Positions 42,586 through 50,859 are shown, counted from the stretch's first letter. The stretch: DNA of 64,000 nucleotides from SZUA-36 sp963774415 (GCA_963774415.1 CAVZEU010000007.1:186001-250000); one strand, 5' to 3'. The notes: generated from the sequence alone by a model not told the origin. Numbers and translations are program-made.

Positions 42586-42906
42586 TTATTTGGCCGGCAG
42601 CGAAGCGAAGTAAGCTGCGAGGTCTTCCATGTCCTGATCGCTGAGATCAGCGACATAGTCCTTCATCATCCCGTCCTCGTCGACGCGCTCGCCTGATTTG
42701 AATTTCTTCATTTCGGCGACCAGGTAAGCGGCGTCCTTGCCCGCCAGACCGGTGATGTCCTCGTCACCCTTGAAGTCCGCGCCGTGGCAATCGGCACAAT
42801 CAGTGGCGAGTTCCTTGCCCCGCGCGGCGTCACCGCCGGCCCACGCGCTGCCGGCCACGAGCAATAGTACGAACATTGCGCTTGCGATGGTATTCCGAAT
42901 CAACAT
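42586..42906 (-). CDS. Small periplasmic cytochrome c (c553/c551-like)
   Basis: A 106-residue class I cytochrome c with signal peptide ending GSAWA, then GGDAARGKELATDCADCHGADFKG (single CADCH) and a Met-containing VDEDGMMKDYVADL stretch for the distal ligand. It is a close paralogue of the protein at 39530-39847. The ATG at 42906 follows GGAGGAACAG. It lies 77 bp after the tetrahaem gene in the same minus-strand operon. It is probably the diffusible acceptor of the NrfD-type complex encoded upstream. Confidence 0.92.
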   Translation of the reverse strand: MLIRNTIASAMFVLLLVAGSAWAGGDAARGKELATDCADCHGADFKGDEDITGLAGKDAAYLVAEMKKFKSGERVDEDGMMKDYVADLSDQDMEDLAAYFASLPAK

Positions 42907-42983
42907 TTTCTGTTCCTCCGTATCGGTTTAACACTTAAAAACTTTCATATGATACCCGTGCTTACCCCCTGCCTCAAACTGGA

Positions 42984-44225
42984 TCAGTCCTCACTCGGTG
43001 GCGGACACGGCAAGCGAATGTACAACACGGACTTCGGTTGCAGCGAGGCGTAATGCCTGGCGATGCGCTCGATATCGGTCGCGCTCAGGGACTCGGTCAT
43101 GACATGCATGGCGGGCGCCTGCCTGCCGCCGCTCTCGTAAGCCTGCAAGGTCGCCCTCAAGTATTCTTCCTTCTGACCGGCCAGCGCGGGGAAGCGCGGA
43201 TCGGTGCTGTTACCGTTCACGCCGTGGCAGCGCTCGCAACGTTCCAGCCACTGCCGGGTCGTCAGCGGCGTACGGACTTGCCGCTGCTTCGGCTCCTGGC
43301 CGGCGTAAAACGCGGCCAGGTCCTTGACCTGGGTTTCGCTCAGCCCGGCGACGGCTTTGTGCATGCCTTCGTGCTGCCGGTTTTCATCCTGGTAAGCCGC
43401 GATGGCTTTGGTCAGATAGCGGGCGTCCTGTCCGGCGAGGGACGGCGTCTTGGCTGAACTGGCGTTACCGTCGTCACCGTGGCATTGGGCGCAGTCGCCG
43501 GCGATTTTCTTGCCGGCCGCGGCATCGCCGTCACCGCTATCTTCGGTCTTGACCGGCTTTTGCACCGCGTAGTAAAGGCCCAGTTCCTTCATGCTCTGTT
43601 CGTCCAGCTTGGACGCGAACCTGCCCATCAGCCGGTTGTTGCGGCTGCCGTCCGCGTAGGCCTGCATGGCCGCGACGAAAACCTCCGTCGACTGCGTGGT
43701 CAGGTTGGGTACGCCGGAGGCGGTGCTGTTGCCGGTATCGCCATGACATTTGCTGCACTTCTTGATCGTCGGGCGTATTCCGGTGAACGGGTCGTCTTCC
43801 ATGATTGTCGTGTCGGCCGTATCCGGCGCCTCCGCCTTTTCCTGCGGCTCAAAGGTCTGGTTGGCGTAGTACGCCGCCACCGACTCCAGCGCGTCATCGT
43901 TCAGCAAGCTGCTGATATGCATCATGGTTTCGTTGTGCCGGTCACGGTCCTGGTAAGCTTTCAGCACGCGGTAGAGATACACCGCTCGTTGACCGGCGAT
44001 AACCGGCACCTTGGCGCCCTTGCCCATGCCATCGAGCCCATGGCACTTCTGACAGGCGGTTTCCGCGACGCTCCGGCCCCTGTCCAGCATGTGGGCCGTC
44101 GGGAACAGCACCGCGCGCTCATGCTCTCCGATGGGCTTGGTGGAGGCATCGTGTTGCGCCAGCGCAACGCGCGCCCCCGACAACGCGATCAGGGCCGCGA
44201 GCAAGAGCTGTGTAACTTTGATCAT
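42984..44225 (-). CDS. Tetrahaem cytochrome c (four c4-like repeats)
   Basis: A 413-residue periplasmic protein with signal peptide ending ARVALA and four class I cytochrome units, one CxxCH each (CQKCH, CSKCH, CAQCH, CERCH) with repeated P-x-x-x-G-Q and YYA/FYA segments. It parallels the tetrahaem lipoprotein at 36489-37610 but has no lipobox. The ATG at 44225 follows GGAGATTTTGT; the reading frame upstream to 44294 lacks a ribosome site. It lies 113 bp after the CBS protein gene. It could link the NrfD-type complex to the outer-membrane cytochromes. Confidence 0.9.
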   Translation of the reverse strand: MIKVTQLLLAALIALSGARVALAQHDASTKPIGEHERAVLFPTAHMLDRGRSVAETACQKCHGLDGMGKGAKVPVIAGQRAVYLYRVLKAYQDRDRHNETMMHISSLLNDDALESVAAYYANQTFEPQEKAEAPDTADTTIMEDDPFTGIRPTIKKCSKCHGDTGNSTASGVPNLTTQSTEVFVAAMQAYADGSRNNRLMGRFASKLDEQSMKELGLYYAVQKPVKTEDSGDGDAAAGKKIAGDCAQCHGDDGNASSAKTPSLAGQDARYLTKAIAAYQDENRQHEGMHKAVAGLSETQVKDLAAFYAGQEPKQRQVRTPLTTRQWLERCERCHGVNGNSTDPRFPALAGQKEEYLRATLQAYESGGRQAPAMHVMTESLSATDIERIARHYASLQPKSVLYIRLPCPPPSED

Positions 44226-44338
44226 ACAAAATCTCCGGCTTGGGTCAGCTTGCGTATGAATTCCAATGTTGACATTACCCGACCCGCAGTACAACGTTTT
44301 CGTCGATGCAGGACCGGGTGGCTGCAGAATATATCCTA

Positions 44339-44959
44339 TTACGGAGCGCCCCTTCTCGCCGCGATGTTCACCTGTTCCCTGATCTCGCCCGCCTGGTCCT
44401 CTACCAGCTTGTGGGTCAGATCACCGCTGGAGATGATCCCGAGGACCTTGTCATCCAGCACCACGGGCAGGTGCCTGATACGCTGGTTGGTGATAATACT
44501 CATCGCTTCCTCCAGCGTCGTGGACGGTGCGACACACAGCGGATTCTTTGACATCACGTTGCTCACCGGAGTTCGCAGCGGGTCCAGCCCGGCGCCCAGT
44601 ACCCTGGTCAGCGCATCGCGCTCGGTGAAGATCCCCAACAGCTTCTCGCCGTCGAGGACCAGCAAGGCGCCGACCCTGTGATCATTCATCTGGCGAACAC
44701 AGTCCGTTACCGTGGCTTCGGGGCCAACGGCCTGGATCACCCCGTGTTTTCTGCTGAGCACGTTCTCGAGCGTTTCGAATTCCCCCGCTTTGCCTTTCTT
44801 GAAGAAAAAGATACCCACCACCACGCACAGCGCGAAGATCAACAAGATGTAAAGCGACCATTTGAGCACCGGTGCCGGCAAGGCGACCTCGTCTGCAAGA
44901 CCCGTTTGCGCCAGCAGCAAGAACATGCCCGTTACAGCGAATCTCTCTGCGTATTTCAC
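44339..44959 (-). CDS. Membrane-anchored two-CBS-domain protein
   Basis: A 206-residue protein: an N-terminal hydrophobic segment (FAVTGMFLLLAQTGLA, possibly a signal), a second membrane helix (WSLYILLIFALCVVVGIFFF), a KKGK stop-transfer, then two CBS domains (about 80-140 and 145-200, with VTDCVRQMNDHRVGALLVLD and LEEAMSIITNQRIRHLPVVLDD). CBS pairs bind adenine nucleotides or SAM and usually regulate enzymes or transporters by energy state. Here it is translated from a GTG preceded by GAGGAGG, 38 bp after the NrfD gene. It could gate the quinol dehydrogenase complex in response to AMP/ATP. That role is inferred only from operon position. Confidence 0.85.
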   Translation of the reverse strand: MKYAERFAVTGMFLLLAQTGLADEVALPAPVLKWSLYILLIFALCVVVGIFFFKKGKAGEFETLENVLSRKHGVIQAVGPEATVTDCVRQMNDHRVGALLVLDGEKLLGIFTERDALTRVLGAGLDPLRTPVSNVMSKNPLCVAPSTTLEEAMSIITNQRIRHLPVVLDDKVLGIISSGDLTHKLVEDQAGEIREQVNIAARRGAP

Positions 44960-44997
44960 ACCAAACCCTCCTCGGCAACCTGCCGATGTGTCCAGGC

Positions 44998-46167
44998 CTA
45001 TCGAATCGCCTGCCGCTCCGCCCAGGGCGGAAACAGCCGCGTCAGAATCCACAAAAGACCCATCGGCGCCAGCGTCAGCGCGGCGGCGGAAACAAAGCTC
45101 TCGCGGCCCCAGAAAGGCAGGATGTAGGTCAGGATGCCCTTCCCGGTCTTGGAAATCTCCTGCCCGCCTATCACGACATTCCAACGCATCAAGAGCACGT
45201 TCATCAGCACCAGCAGCGCGCACACGGTGGAGCCGATGATCAGCGCCCTGCCAGTGGCATTGCGCGCCATCATGATGCTCATGGTCACGATCGGCACGAT
45301 CGCCCCGAGACCGAACTGCAGCACGAAATAGCGGAAGAACAACGGCCCCTTGACGTACTCCATGATGACGTCGATGCCTTCCTTGCCCTTGTACACCATG
45401 TTGGCGAACTCGAGCCCTTCCAGGATCACCGTGAACATCAGGAAACCCCACAGCGCGGCCATCATGCCCTTGAGGCACGCCTGGTCGATTTCGACACGGC
45501 GCCACTTGCAGGTCACCACGTACAGGACCATCAACAGCGCCATGCCGGACACGATCGCCGAAAACAGGAATATCACCGGCATCAGGTCCGACTCCCACCA
45601 CATGCGGGCCTTGAGGGAGCCGTAGACAAAACCGATATAGCCATGCAGGCCATGGGCGGCCGGAATGCCGATAATCGCCAGGGTCAACAGCCATTTCGCG
45701 TCAATGGCGCGGGCCCTGGGGGAAACATCGTCCGACCACAGCGTCACCGCCCGGTAGAAAAAACGCTTCAACCCGGTCGACGTGTGCGCCCGCGCCACGT
45801 TGTCGGCCCGAAACACGAACCACACCTCCATGATCAGGAGGATAGTGTAGAAAGCGGCAAAAAAACCGAACATCGCGAACGCCGAAGTCAGGTGCGGCGT
45901 GACCATGGATTCCATTGCCCGTTCGGGGTGGCCCAGGTGCAGCAGCAGCGGCGTGGGCACGAACAGCATCACGCTCAGCGACGTCAACAGCGCCAGGCGC
46001 GCGACGGGTTTGAATCGTTGCATGCCAAAAACATGGTAGAAACTCGATACCGTGAAGGCGCCGGCGACGAGGCCGGTCAGGTAAGGGTAGATTACGATCA
46101 GCACGCTCCACGGGATGACCGTCTCGTTCGGATAGACATAACCGGTAAATGGTGCGATCTCCGTCAT
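44998..46167 (-). CDS. NrfD/PsrC-type quinone-interacting membrane subunit
   Basis: A 389-residue integral membrane protein of the NrfD/PsrC/ActC family with about 8-10 helices, starting MTEIAPFTGYVYPNETVIPW. Family features include the early FTVSSFYHVFG helix and the KWLLTLAIIGIPAAHGLHGYIGF segment with conserved His. Such subunits exchange electrons between quinones and a partner Fe-S subunit. The partner gene overlaps it by four bases (46164-46167). With the pentahaem protein it gives a set like Geobacter CbcSTU or the Qrc-type complexes, which also lack a molybdoenzyme subunit. The ATG at 46167 is chosen within the overlap. Confidence 0.9.
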   Translation of the reverse strand: MTEIAPFTGYVYPNETVIPWSVLIVIYPYLTGLVAGAFTVSSFYHVFGMQRFKPVARLALLTSLSVMLFVPTPLLLHLGHPERAMESMVTPHLTSAFAMFGFFAAFYTILLIMEVWFVFRADNVARAHTSTGLKRFFYRAVTLWSDDVSPRARAIDAKWLLTLAIIGIPAAHGLHGYIGFVYGSLKARMWWESDLMPVIFLFSAIVSGMALLMVLYVVTCKWRRVEIDQACLKGMMAALWGFLMFTVILEGLEFANMVYKGKEGIDVIMEYVKGPLFFRYFVLQFGLGAIVPIVTMSIMMARNATGRALIIGSTVCALLVLMNVLLMRWNVVIGGQEISKTGKGILTYILPFWGRESFVSAAALTLAPMGLLWILTRLFPPWAERQAIR

Positions 46168-47000
46168 GATACGTCCTCGTTCAGACCAACGTAGAAGCAC
46201 ATCGGTGCGTTGCCGCTTTCAGGTTTGAGTACCTGCACAGGGTTTTCACGAATGAATTTGCTGACGGGGCTCGATGCGTCGTTGAGGTCGCCGAATATAC
46301 GTGTGTGCGTCGGGCAGACTTCCACACAGGCCGGTTGCAGACCCTTGGTGATGCGGTGATAGCACCAGGTGCACTTGTCCGAGACGCCCCGTTCCTCGAT
46401 GAACAGGCGCGCACCGTAGGGACAGGCCTGGACGCAGTAGCGGCAACCGATGCAATAGTCGTGATCGATCAGCACCACGCCGTCCTCGGTCTTGAAGGTC
46501 GCGCCCACCGGGCAGACCTGGACACAGGCCGGGTGTTCGCAGTGATTGCACATTTTGGGCATGAAGAAAGACTTGGCGACCTTTTTGTCCTTGTAGCGGT
46601 TGTCGAAGCGGTAGTCGGCTTCCGTCCCGGACGCCGCGATGTTCTGCGGGTCGGCCTGGCTGTCCACCAGCGGCTTCTCCTCGCCTTCAAGGTAAACGTA
46701 GCGCTCCACCCAGGTACGAAAATGGTGGGCGTCACGGGCAACGTCGTTTTCTTCCTTGCAGGCCTTGACGCAGCGCAGACAGCCGATGCATTTGGTCGCA
46801 TCGATTCCGTAGGCCCAGCGGTGCTTCTTCCAGTCGTACCCGGGCACCGGCGAAGACGCACTTTCCGCGCCGGCCCCGGCCGCCCCAGCCTCCTTTACGC
46901 CGAGTAAGCCGCCGCCGACAACGGCGCCCAGGCCCGCGGCCGCGGCGCCGGCAGTGCGCAGGAACTTCCGGCGCCCGGTCTTGTTGTCTTCAGTCTTCAC
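46164..47000 (-). CDS. Four-cluster ferredoxin-type subunit with Tat signal (NrfC/PsrB family)
   Basis: About 278 residues. The Tat signal GRRKFLRTAGAAAAG near residue 8 shows export of a folded cofactor protein. Four cysteine groups for [4Fe-4S] clusters follow: CIGCLRCVKACKEEN, CNHCEHPACVQVCPVG, CIGCRYCVQACPYG and CTWCYHRITKGLQPACVEVCP. The start is GTG at 47000, eight bases after AAGGA, which gives a normal Tat n-region; the longer frame to 47117 overlaps the upstream gene. It transfers electrons between the NrfD-type subunit and the pentahaem cytochrome encoded 34 bp upstream. Confidence 0.92.
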   Translation of the reverse strand: MKTEDNKTGRRKFLRTAGAAAAGLGAVVGGGLLGVKEAGAAGAGAESASSPVPGYDWKKHRWAYGIDATKCIGCLRCVKACKEENDVARDAHHFRTWVERYVYLEGEEKPLVDSQADPQNIAASGTEADYRFDNRYKDKKVAKSFFMPKMCNHCEHPACVQVCPVGATFKTEDGVVLIDHDYCIGCRYCVQACPYGARLFIEERGVSDKCTWCYHRITKGLQPACVEVCPTHTRIFGDLNDASSPVSKFIRENPVQVLKPESGNAPMCFYVGLNEDVS

Positions 47001-47034
47001 GTTGTCGTTCCTTTGCTGGTTCACATGTGCCTTA

Positions 47035-47769
47035 TCATTCCTGCGGTGCGGGAGCCGGCAAGGCCGCGTAGTACGCCGCGATCTGCTCGATTTCCTCGTC
47101 GCTGAGCGCACCGGCATATTTATTCATGATCTTGTTGTTAAGTTCTCCCGACTTGTACATCTGCAGCCGCTGGACCAACTCGCTGACGGGTTTTCCGGCC
47201 AGCGGGGGGTTCTTCCCGTGCCCTTCGCCCCTCGCGCCATGACACTTGGCGCACTTGGAAACAGCGGCGGGAACCGCGGCCGTTTCCGCGCCGGAATCGG
47301 GCCTGGGGGCCTCGGCCTGGCCGCCGCCCGGCAGGTGCGGGTCGTGGCAGGAAATGCACGGGGTTTTCTCCTCGCCGGGAAATGGGTGCTCACCCACGAC
47401 GATTTGCGGTTGGCCGGCTGGCCTGGACGGCATTGCCTCGTGGCACTGCGTACACAGCCTGATCGTGTCCTTCGGCACGAGCGAGACGCCATTGTCAGGA
47501 TGACCTTCCGTGTGCATGCCGTGACAGATTTCACACTGCACGGTGTGGTGGGACCCCACGGCCCAGTCGTGCTGCCGCTTTTCATGGCACTCGATGCATT
47601 TGCCCGCGCCCTGGATGACCGGCTTCTGCGCCGCGATTTCGGTCACCGCGTCCCCGCGGTAATGACCGAAGCGGTAGAACGAGGGGTCGGTGAGGTAGGC
47701 CTTGCCGGCATACGCCAACAGCGACCCGGCGACCAATATCAGCAGTAGTCTGAGGATATGTTTTGGCAT
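47035..47769 (-). CDS. Pentahaem cytochrome c: tetrahaem module plus class I cytochrome
   Basis: A 244-residue membrane-anchored or exported protein starting MPKHILRLLLILVAG. Residues 50-150 hold four CxxCH sites (CIECH, CEICH, CTQCH, CISCH) like small tetrahaem quinol-linked cytochromes. After an Ala/Pro linker, a class I cytochrome with CAKCHGARGEGHGKNPPLAGKP and a C-terminal EQIAAYYAAL follows. It is the first gene of an eight-gene minus-strand operon ending at 40904 and would be the electron-accepting or -donating cytochrome of the NrfD/Fe-S complex. The ATG at 47769 is used; the frame opens to 47793. A consensus FNR promoter lies upstream. Confidence 0.9.
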   Translation of the reverse strand: MPKHILRLLLILVAGSLLAYAGKAYLTDPSFYRFGHYRGDAVTEIAAQKPVIQGAGKCIECHEKRQHDWAVGSHHTVQCEICHGMHTEGHPDNGVSLVPKDTIRLCTQCHEAMPSRPAGQPQIVVGEHPFPGEEKTPCISCHDPHLPGGGQAEAPRPDSGAETAAVPAAVSKCAKCHGARGEGHGKNPPLAGKPVSELVQRLQMYKSGELNNKIMNKYAGALSDEEIEQIAAYYAALPAPAPQE

Positions 47770-47815
47770 ATTGATTGTACGCCTCGGCCCCATCGGGGCG
47801 AACTGGCCCGAGTCG

Positions 47816-47857
47816 ATTTTAGTTCAAGCTTAAAGGAAACGACTTGATCTGCATCAA
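47816..47857 (-). promoter_or_regulatory. Class II FNR promoter of the NrfD/cytochrome operon
   Basis: A perfect FNR consensus, TTGAT-CTGC-ATCAA, occupies 47844-47857. Reading toward the operon, TAAAAT (five of six -10 bases) lies at 47821-47816, separated by exactly 22 bp. The box is thus centred at -41.5 relative to a start near 47809, about 40 bp before the pentahaem ATG. Confidence 0.85.
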
Positions 47858-48056
47858 TAAATTGCGACGCCCGGTGGCGGTGTCTTTATGAGCGCGGAGC
47901 CGCAAGAGACCGCCTTACCGCTGCCCGCGTGTCCTGCAATCGGGCATAAAGCAATGGTGGGATGCGCTGCCGCGCGGGGCCGCGCGGCCTAAGACGCTGG
48001 CCCCGCGATTCGCGTGCAGAGCCAGCGATGATCAATAAGCGGCCCTGGCGGGGCCG

Positions 48057-48374
48057 CTACTCCTTCTTGATGCTTGCCCAGTACGCGGCGATGTCCGCCA
48101 ACTGCTTATCGGTGTAGTCCTGCGTATAGGTGTGCATGATGCCGTCGACGGATTTTTGCTTGCCGCTGTTGTAGGCTTTCAAGCGCTTCAGGATGTAGGC
48201 TTCGCTGAGTCCCGCCAGCGGCGGGGTCTCGAAACTGCCCTGGCCCTTGGCGCCGTGGCAACTCACGCAATCCGCGGACAGGTTTCCACCGTTCTCAATG
48301 TTGCCGCCCGCCTGAACCCCGAAGGGTGAAATCAACAGGACCGCGAGCGATCCAGCGATCATTCTCTTACGCAT
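48057..48374 (-). CDS. Small periplasmic cytochrome c
   Basis: A 105-residue class I cytochrome c with signal peptide ending FGVQA and GGNIENGGNLSADCVSCHGAKGQG (single CVSCH). The C-terminus is YTDKQLADIAAYWASIKKE. It is more distant from the two small cytochromes at 39530 and 42586, having PPLAGLSEAYILKRLKAYNSGK instead of their Met-rich stretch; the distal ligand may be Met in GIMHTY. The ATG at 48374 follows GAGAGGTATGAGG. It stands alone at the edge of the island, with a near-consensus FNR box 79 bp upstream. Confidence 0.92.
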   Translation of the reverse strand: MRKRMIAGSLAVLLISPFGVQAGGNIENGGNLSADCVSCHGAKGQGSFETPPLAGLSEAYILKRLKAYNSGKQKSVDGIMHTYTQDYTDKQLADIAAYWASIKKE

Positions 48375-48693
48375 TTCCTCATACCTCTCTGGCCCGTTCG
48401 ATTTCACTATGCGCCGCTTCGGTGAGTGGCTCAAGGACTGATCACCTTTCTCTTGATATACATCATGTTGGGGCTCAGGCGCGATCCCTGGCGACGGCCC
48501 CGTCGACCATCGCCGCCCCGTCAGCGACGAGCGCGCGGGGGCCGGCGCGCACGGCCGGCGCAATGCCGGCCGCAACAAACTCCATTGAACCGGCACCTGT
48601 TTGGTGTAGACTTTCAGCGTGGTGGGGGTAAACCGCGCGGGTGGCCGGACGTGAGCGCCGTACGCCAGCGCCGAGCGCACGGAAGCACGACCG
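48375..48693. other. Divergent intergenic region with a near-consensus FNR box
   Basis: 319 bp between the small cytochrome and a lipoprotein gene. TTGAT-ATAC-ATCAT at 48453-48466 differs from the FNR consensus by one base. No -10-like hexamer stands at the class II distance on the minus strand (GCCACT), so its use is less certain. A 149-codon frame from 48426 is very Arg/Pro-rich and looks spurious. Confidence 0.5.
48453..48466 (-). promoter_or_regulatory. Candidate FNR box upstream of the small cytochrome gene
   Basis: TTGAT-ATAC-ATCAT, one mismatch from consensus, 79 bp before the cytochrome ATG at 48374. It is reported because three other boxes of this type control neighbouring cytochrome operons. 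Confidence 0.5.
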
Positions 48694-49065
48694 ATGAGAC
48701 GGTATATTTTAGCCAGCCTGGTGCCCCTGGTATTGCTCGCCGGCTGCGGCAAAACGAACCCCGTTCCCTACGTATGCGTCAAGTGGGCCAACAGGTATTA
48801 CATCACCCACCCGGTCGAAACCCTGAATCACACGGCTGGCGGCTGGTTGTTCAGGGGCGCGAAGGACATTGACGGTGCCTTGCGGGCCGGCTTCATCGTG
48901 CCGGCGCCCCTGAATTCCGACGAAGAAAGGCGAAAGGCCAACCTGCAGTTGGTCTGTCCCGCGAAGTCGGCCGAAATCTGGCGGATACTGCCGGCAGAGA
49001 ACCACTATTTCGTTGACGTCTGGACCCAGAATCTGAAGTTTCAGGATTCGATCAAGTGCCGCTGA
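48694..49065 (+). CDS. Small lipoprotein of unknown function
   Basis: A 123-residue predicted lipoprotein: MRRYILASLVPLVLLAGC is a textbook lipoprotein signal with the Cys at 18. The mature part has three further Cys (CVKW, LVCPAK and the C-terminal IKCR) and many aromatic residues (KWANRYYITHP, HYFVDVWTQ). No family is recognised. It stands between the cytochrome island and the ABC exporter genes, with no clear operon partner. Confidence 0.7.
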   Translation: MRRYILASLVPLVLLAGCGKTNPVPYVCVKWANRYYITHPVETLNHTAGGWLFRGAKDIDGALRAGFIVPAPLNSDEERRKANLQLVCPAKSAEIWRILPAENHYFVDVWTQNLKFQDSIKCR

Positions 49066-49236
49066 GCCCCACCGCTCAGCAGCCCTGACCGCAACGATTC
49101 CAGGCGCTGTGTACCACCTGCCGCGGGGCCTGCCGCCGCGCCGCGAGTAAAGTAATCCGGCGTGTGCGGCTGTCACAACCTCTGTACCATAGCTGGCGGT
49201 GAATGCCGCGTCGCCAATCAAGTGTCCGAGAAATGC

Positions 49237-49938
49237 ATGGCAATACGATGTAAGGGGCTTACCAAGGCCTACGGTTCCGGTCCCGCCCGGGTGCCGGCCC
49301 TGCGGGGCGTGAATCTTGACGTGAGTTCGGGCGAGTTGTTGATGATCGTCGGGCCTTCCGGTTGCGGCAAAACGACCCTGGTATCCATCCTCGGCGCGAT
49401 GCTGACGCAGGACGGCGGTGACTGCCGGGTTTTCGGCCGCGATTTGCGCGCGATGAGCGAGGAGGAAAAGCTGCGCTTTCGCGCAGGCAGCATCGGTTTC
49501 GTGTTCCAGATGTTCAACCTGTTGCCGGCATTGAACGTTGTCGACAACGTATCGATTCCGTTGCTGCTCAACGGCATCGACCGCCGCCAGGCCCGGCACA
49601 GGGCCGAACAACTCCTCGACAGGGTCGGGCTGAGCCTGCGGGCCGAAACGCTGCCGGCGCAACTGAGCGGCGGACAGCAGCAACGCGTCGCCATCGCGCG
49701 CGCGCTCGTACACGGCCCCAGCCTCCTGATCTGCGACGAGCCTACCAGCAATCTCGACCACGAGACGGGCGAGTCGATGATGGCCCTGTTGCGGGAACTG
49801 GCAGCAGCGTCCGGGCGCACGCTGGTCGTCGTGACCCACGACACGCGCATCCTCGGCTTCGCCAACCGGATTGCCTACATGGAAGACGGTCGTATCACCC
49901 GCGTCGCCCAAGCGGCCAACACGGAGCGGACGCCATGA
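49237..49938 (+). CDS. ABC exporter ATPase, DevA/MacB-LolD type
   Basis: A 233-residue ABC ATP-binding protein with Walker A GPSGCGKTT (residues 38-46), signature LSGGQQQRVAIARAL, Walker B LLICDEPTSNLD and the switch His in VVVTHDTR. The FQMFNLLPALNVVDNV Q-loop context is typical of the MacB/LolD/DevA group that drives FtsX-like permeases. The start is the ATG at 49237; the frame opens at 49162, but without a ribosome site. The membrane-fusion gene starts inside its stop codon (ATGA overlap at 49935), and the permease follows, forming a three-gene exporter operon. The substrate is unknown; relatives export glycolipids, lipoproteins or macrolides. Confidence 0.9.
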   Translation: MAIRCKGLTKAYGSGPARVPALRGVNLDVSSGELLMIVGPSGCGKTTLVSILGAMLTQDGGDCRVFGRDLRAMSEEEKLRFRAGSIGFVFQMFNLLPALNVVDNVSIPLLLNGIDRRQARHRAEQLLDRVGLSLRAETLPAQLSGGQQQRVAIARALVHGPSLLICDEPTSNLDHETGESMMALLRELAAASGRTLVVVTHDTRILGFANRIAYMEDGRITRVAQAANTERTP

Positions 49939-50858
49939 AGAAACACGCCGTCCTGCCCTGGCTGGCCGTTCTCGGGGCTGGAATCGCGATCGCCGCAATC
50001 GTTGTGAACAACCGGCCTGAATCGAAAGGGGCGCCGCTCACGCGGCCGTCATTGTCGCCGTTCCCGGCGGCAATCGCCGCTGCGGGGTTGGTGGAAGGCG
50101 ATAACGGCAATGTCAATATCGGCTCCCCGGTGGCCGGTATCGTCACCGAGGTTTTTGTGCGCGCCGGGGACCGCCTGAAGGCGGGAGAGCCCCTGTTCAA
50201 AGTCGACGACCGTGACCTCCGGGCGCAATTGAAAACCGCCGAGGCCGCGCTGCGCCTGGCCGAGGTTTCTGCGCACAAACCCGAACACCACCTGGACTAC
50301 GCCCGCAACCTCAAACGCAATGATTCGTCCGCCGTCACGCCGAACGAACTGAGCGATCTCAGGGACGACGTCGCCGCGGCCAAGGCGACCCGCGAATTGG
50401 ACAGGGCCAGGCTCGAGCAAATCGAAACCGAGATCGAACGCCATACGATCCGGGCGCCGGCCGACGGAGAAGTTCTGAAGCTGAACGTCCGGGTGGGTGA
50501 GTTTGTCGAGGCAAGCCGCGCTCCCACGCCGCTGTTGCTGTTCGCACGCACTGACAGGCGCTATGTCCGTGCCGACATCGACGAGGCCGATATCTGGAAA
50601 TTCAAGCCGGACGCCAAGGCAGTCGCCGTCGTTCGCGGCAGTTCACGACCTCCGCTGGCGCTGCATTTCGAATACGTGGAACCTTCTGTCCTGCCAAGGC
50701 AGGCGCTCACCGGCAAGGGCACCGAGCGGACCGACCGCCGGGTTTTGCAGGTGGTATACCGGCTCGACGCCGCGGAACCCGCCGTCTACGTCGGTCAGCA
50801 ATTGGACGTATATATCCGCGCCGCGCCGACAGCGATGCGCCGCGCGGCCGGGGACTGA
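49935..50858 (+). CDS. HlyD/DevB-type membrane fusion protein
   Basis: A 307-residue periplasmic adaptor: N-terminal anchor (LPWLAVLGAGIAIAAIVV), split lipoyl domain (SPVAGIVTEVFVRAGDRLKAGEPLF and IRAPADGEVLKLNVRVGEFVEA) flanking a helical hairpin (about residues 95-165), then a beta-barrel domain. It should bridge the DevC-type permease and an outer-membrane channel that is not encoded here. It overlaps the ATPase gene by four bases, and the permease GTG begins one base after its stop, so the three are translationally coupled. Confidence 0.9.
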   Translation: MKKHAVLPWLAVLGAGIAIAAIVVNNRPESKGAPLTRPSLSPFPAAIAAAGLVEGDNGNVNIGSPVAGIVTEVFVRAGDRLKAGEPLFKVDDRDLRAQLKTAEAALRLAEVSAHKPEHHLDYARNLKRNDSSAVTPNELSDLRDDVAAAKATRELDRARLEQIETEIERHTIRAPADGEVLKLNVRVGEFVEASRAPTPLLLFARTDRRYVRADIDEADIWKFKPDAKAVAVVRGSSRPPLALHFEYVEPSVLPRQALTGKGTERTDRRVLQVVYRLDAAEPAVYVGQQLDVYIRAAPTAMRRAAGD

Positions 50859-50859
50859 T

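Noticed and set aside
48426..48872. Plus-strand frame starting MAQGLITFLLIYIMLG
   Set aside because: Becomes Arg/Pro-rich low complexity and overlaps the better-supported lipoprotein gene at 48694.
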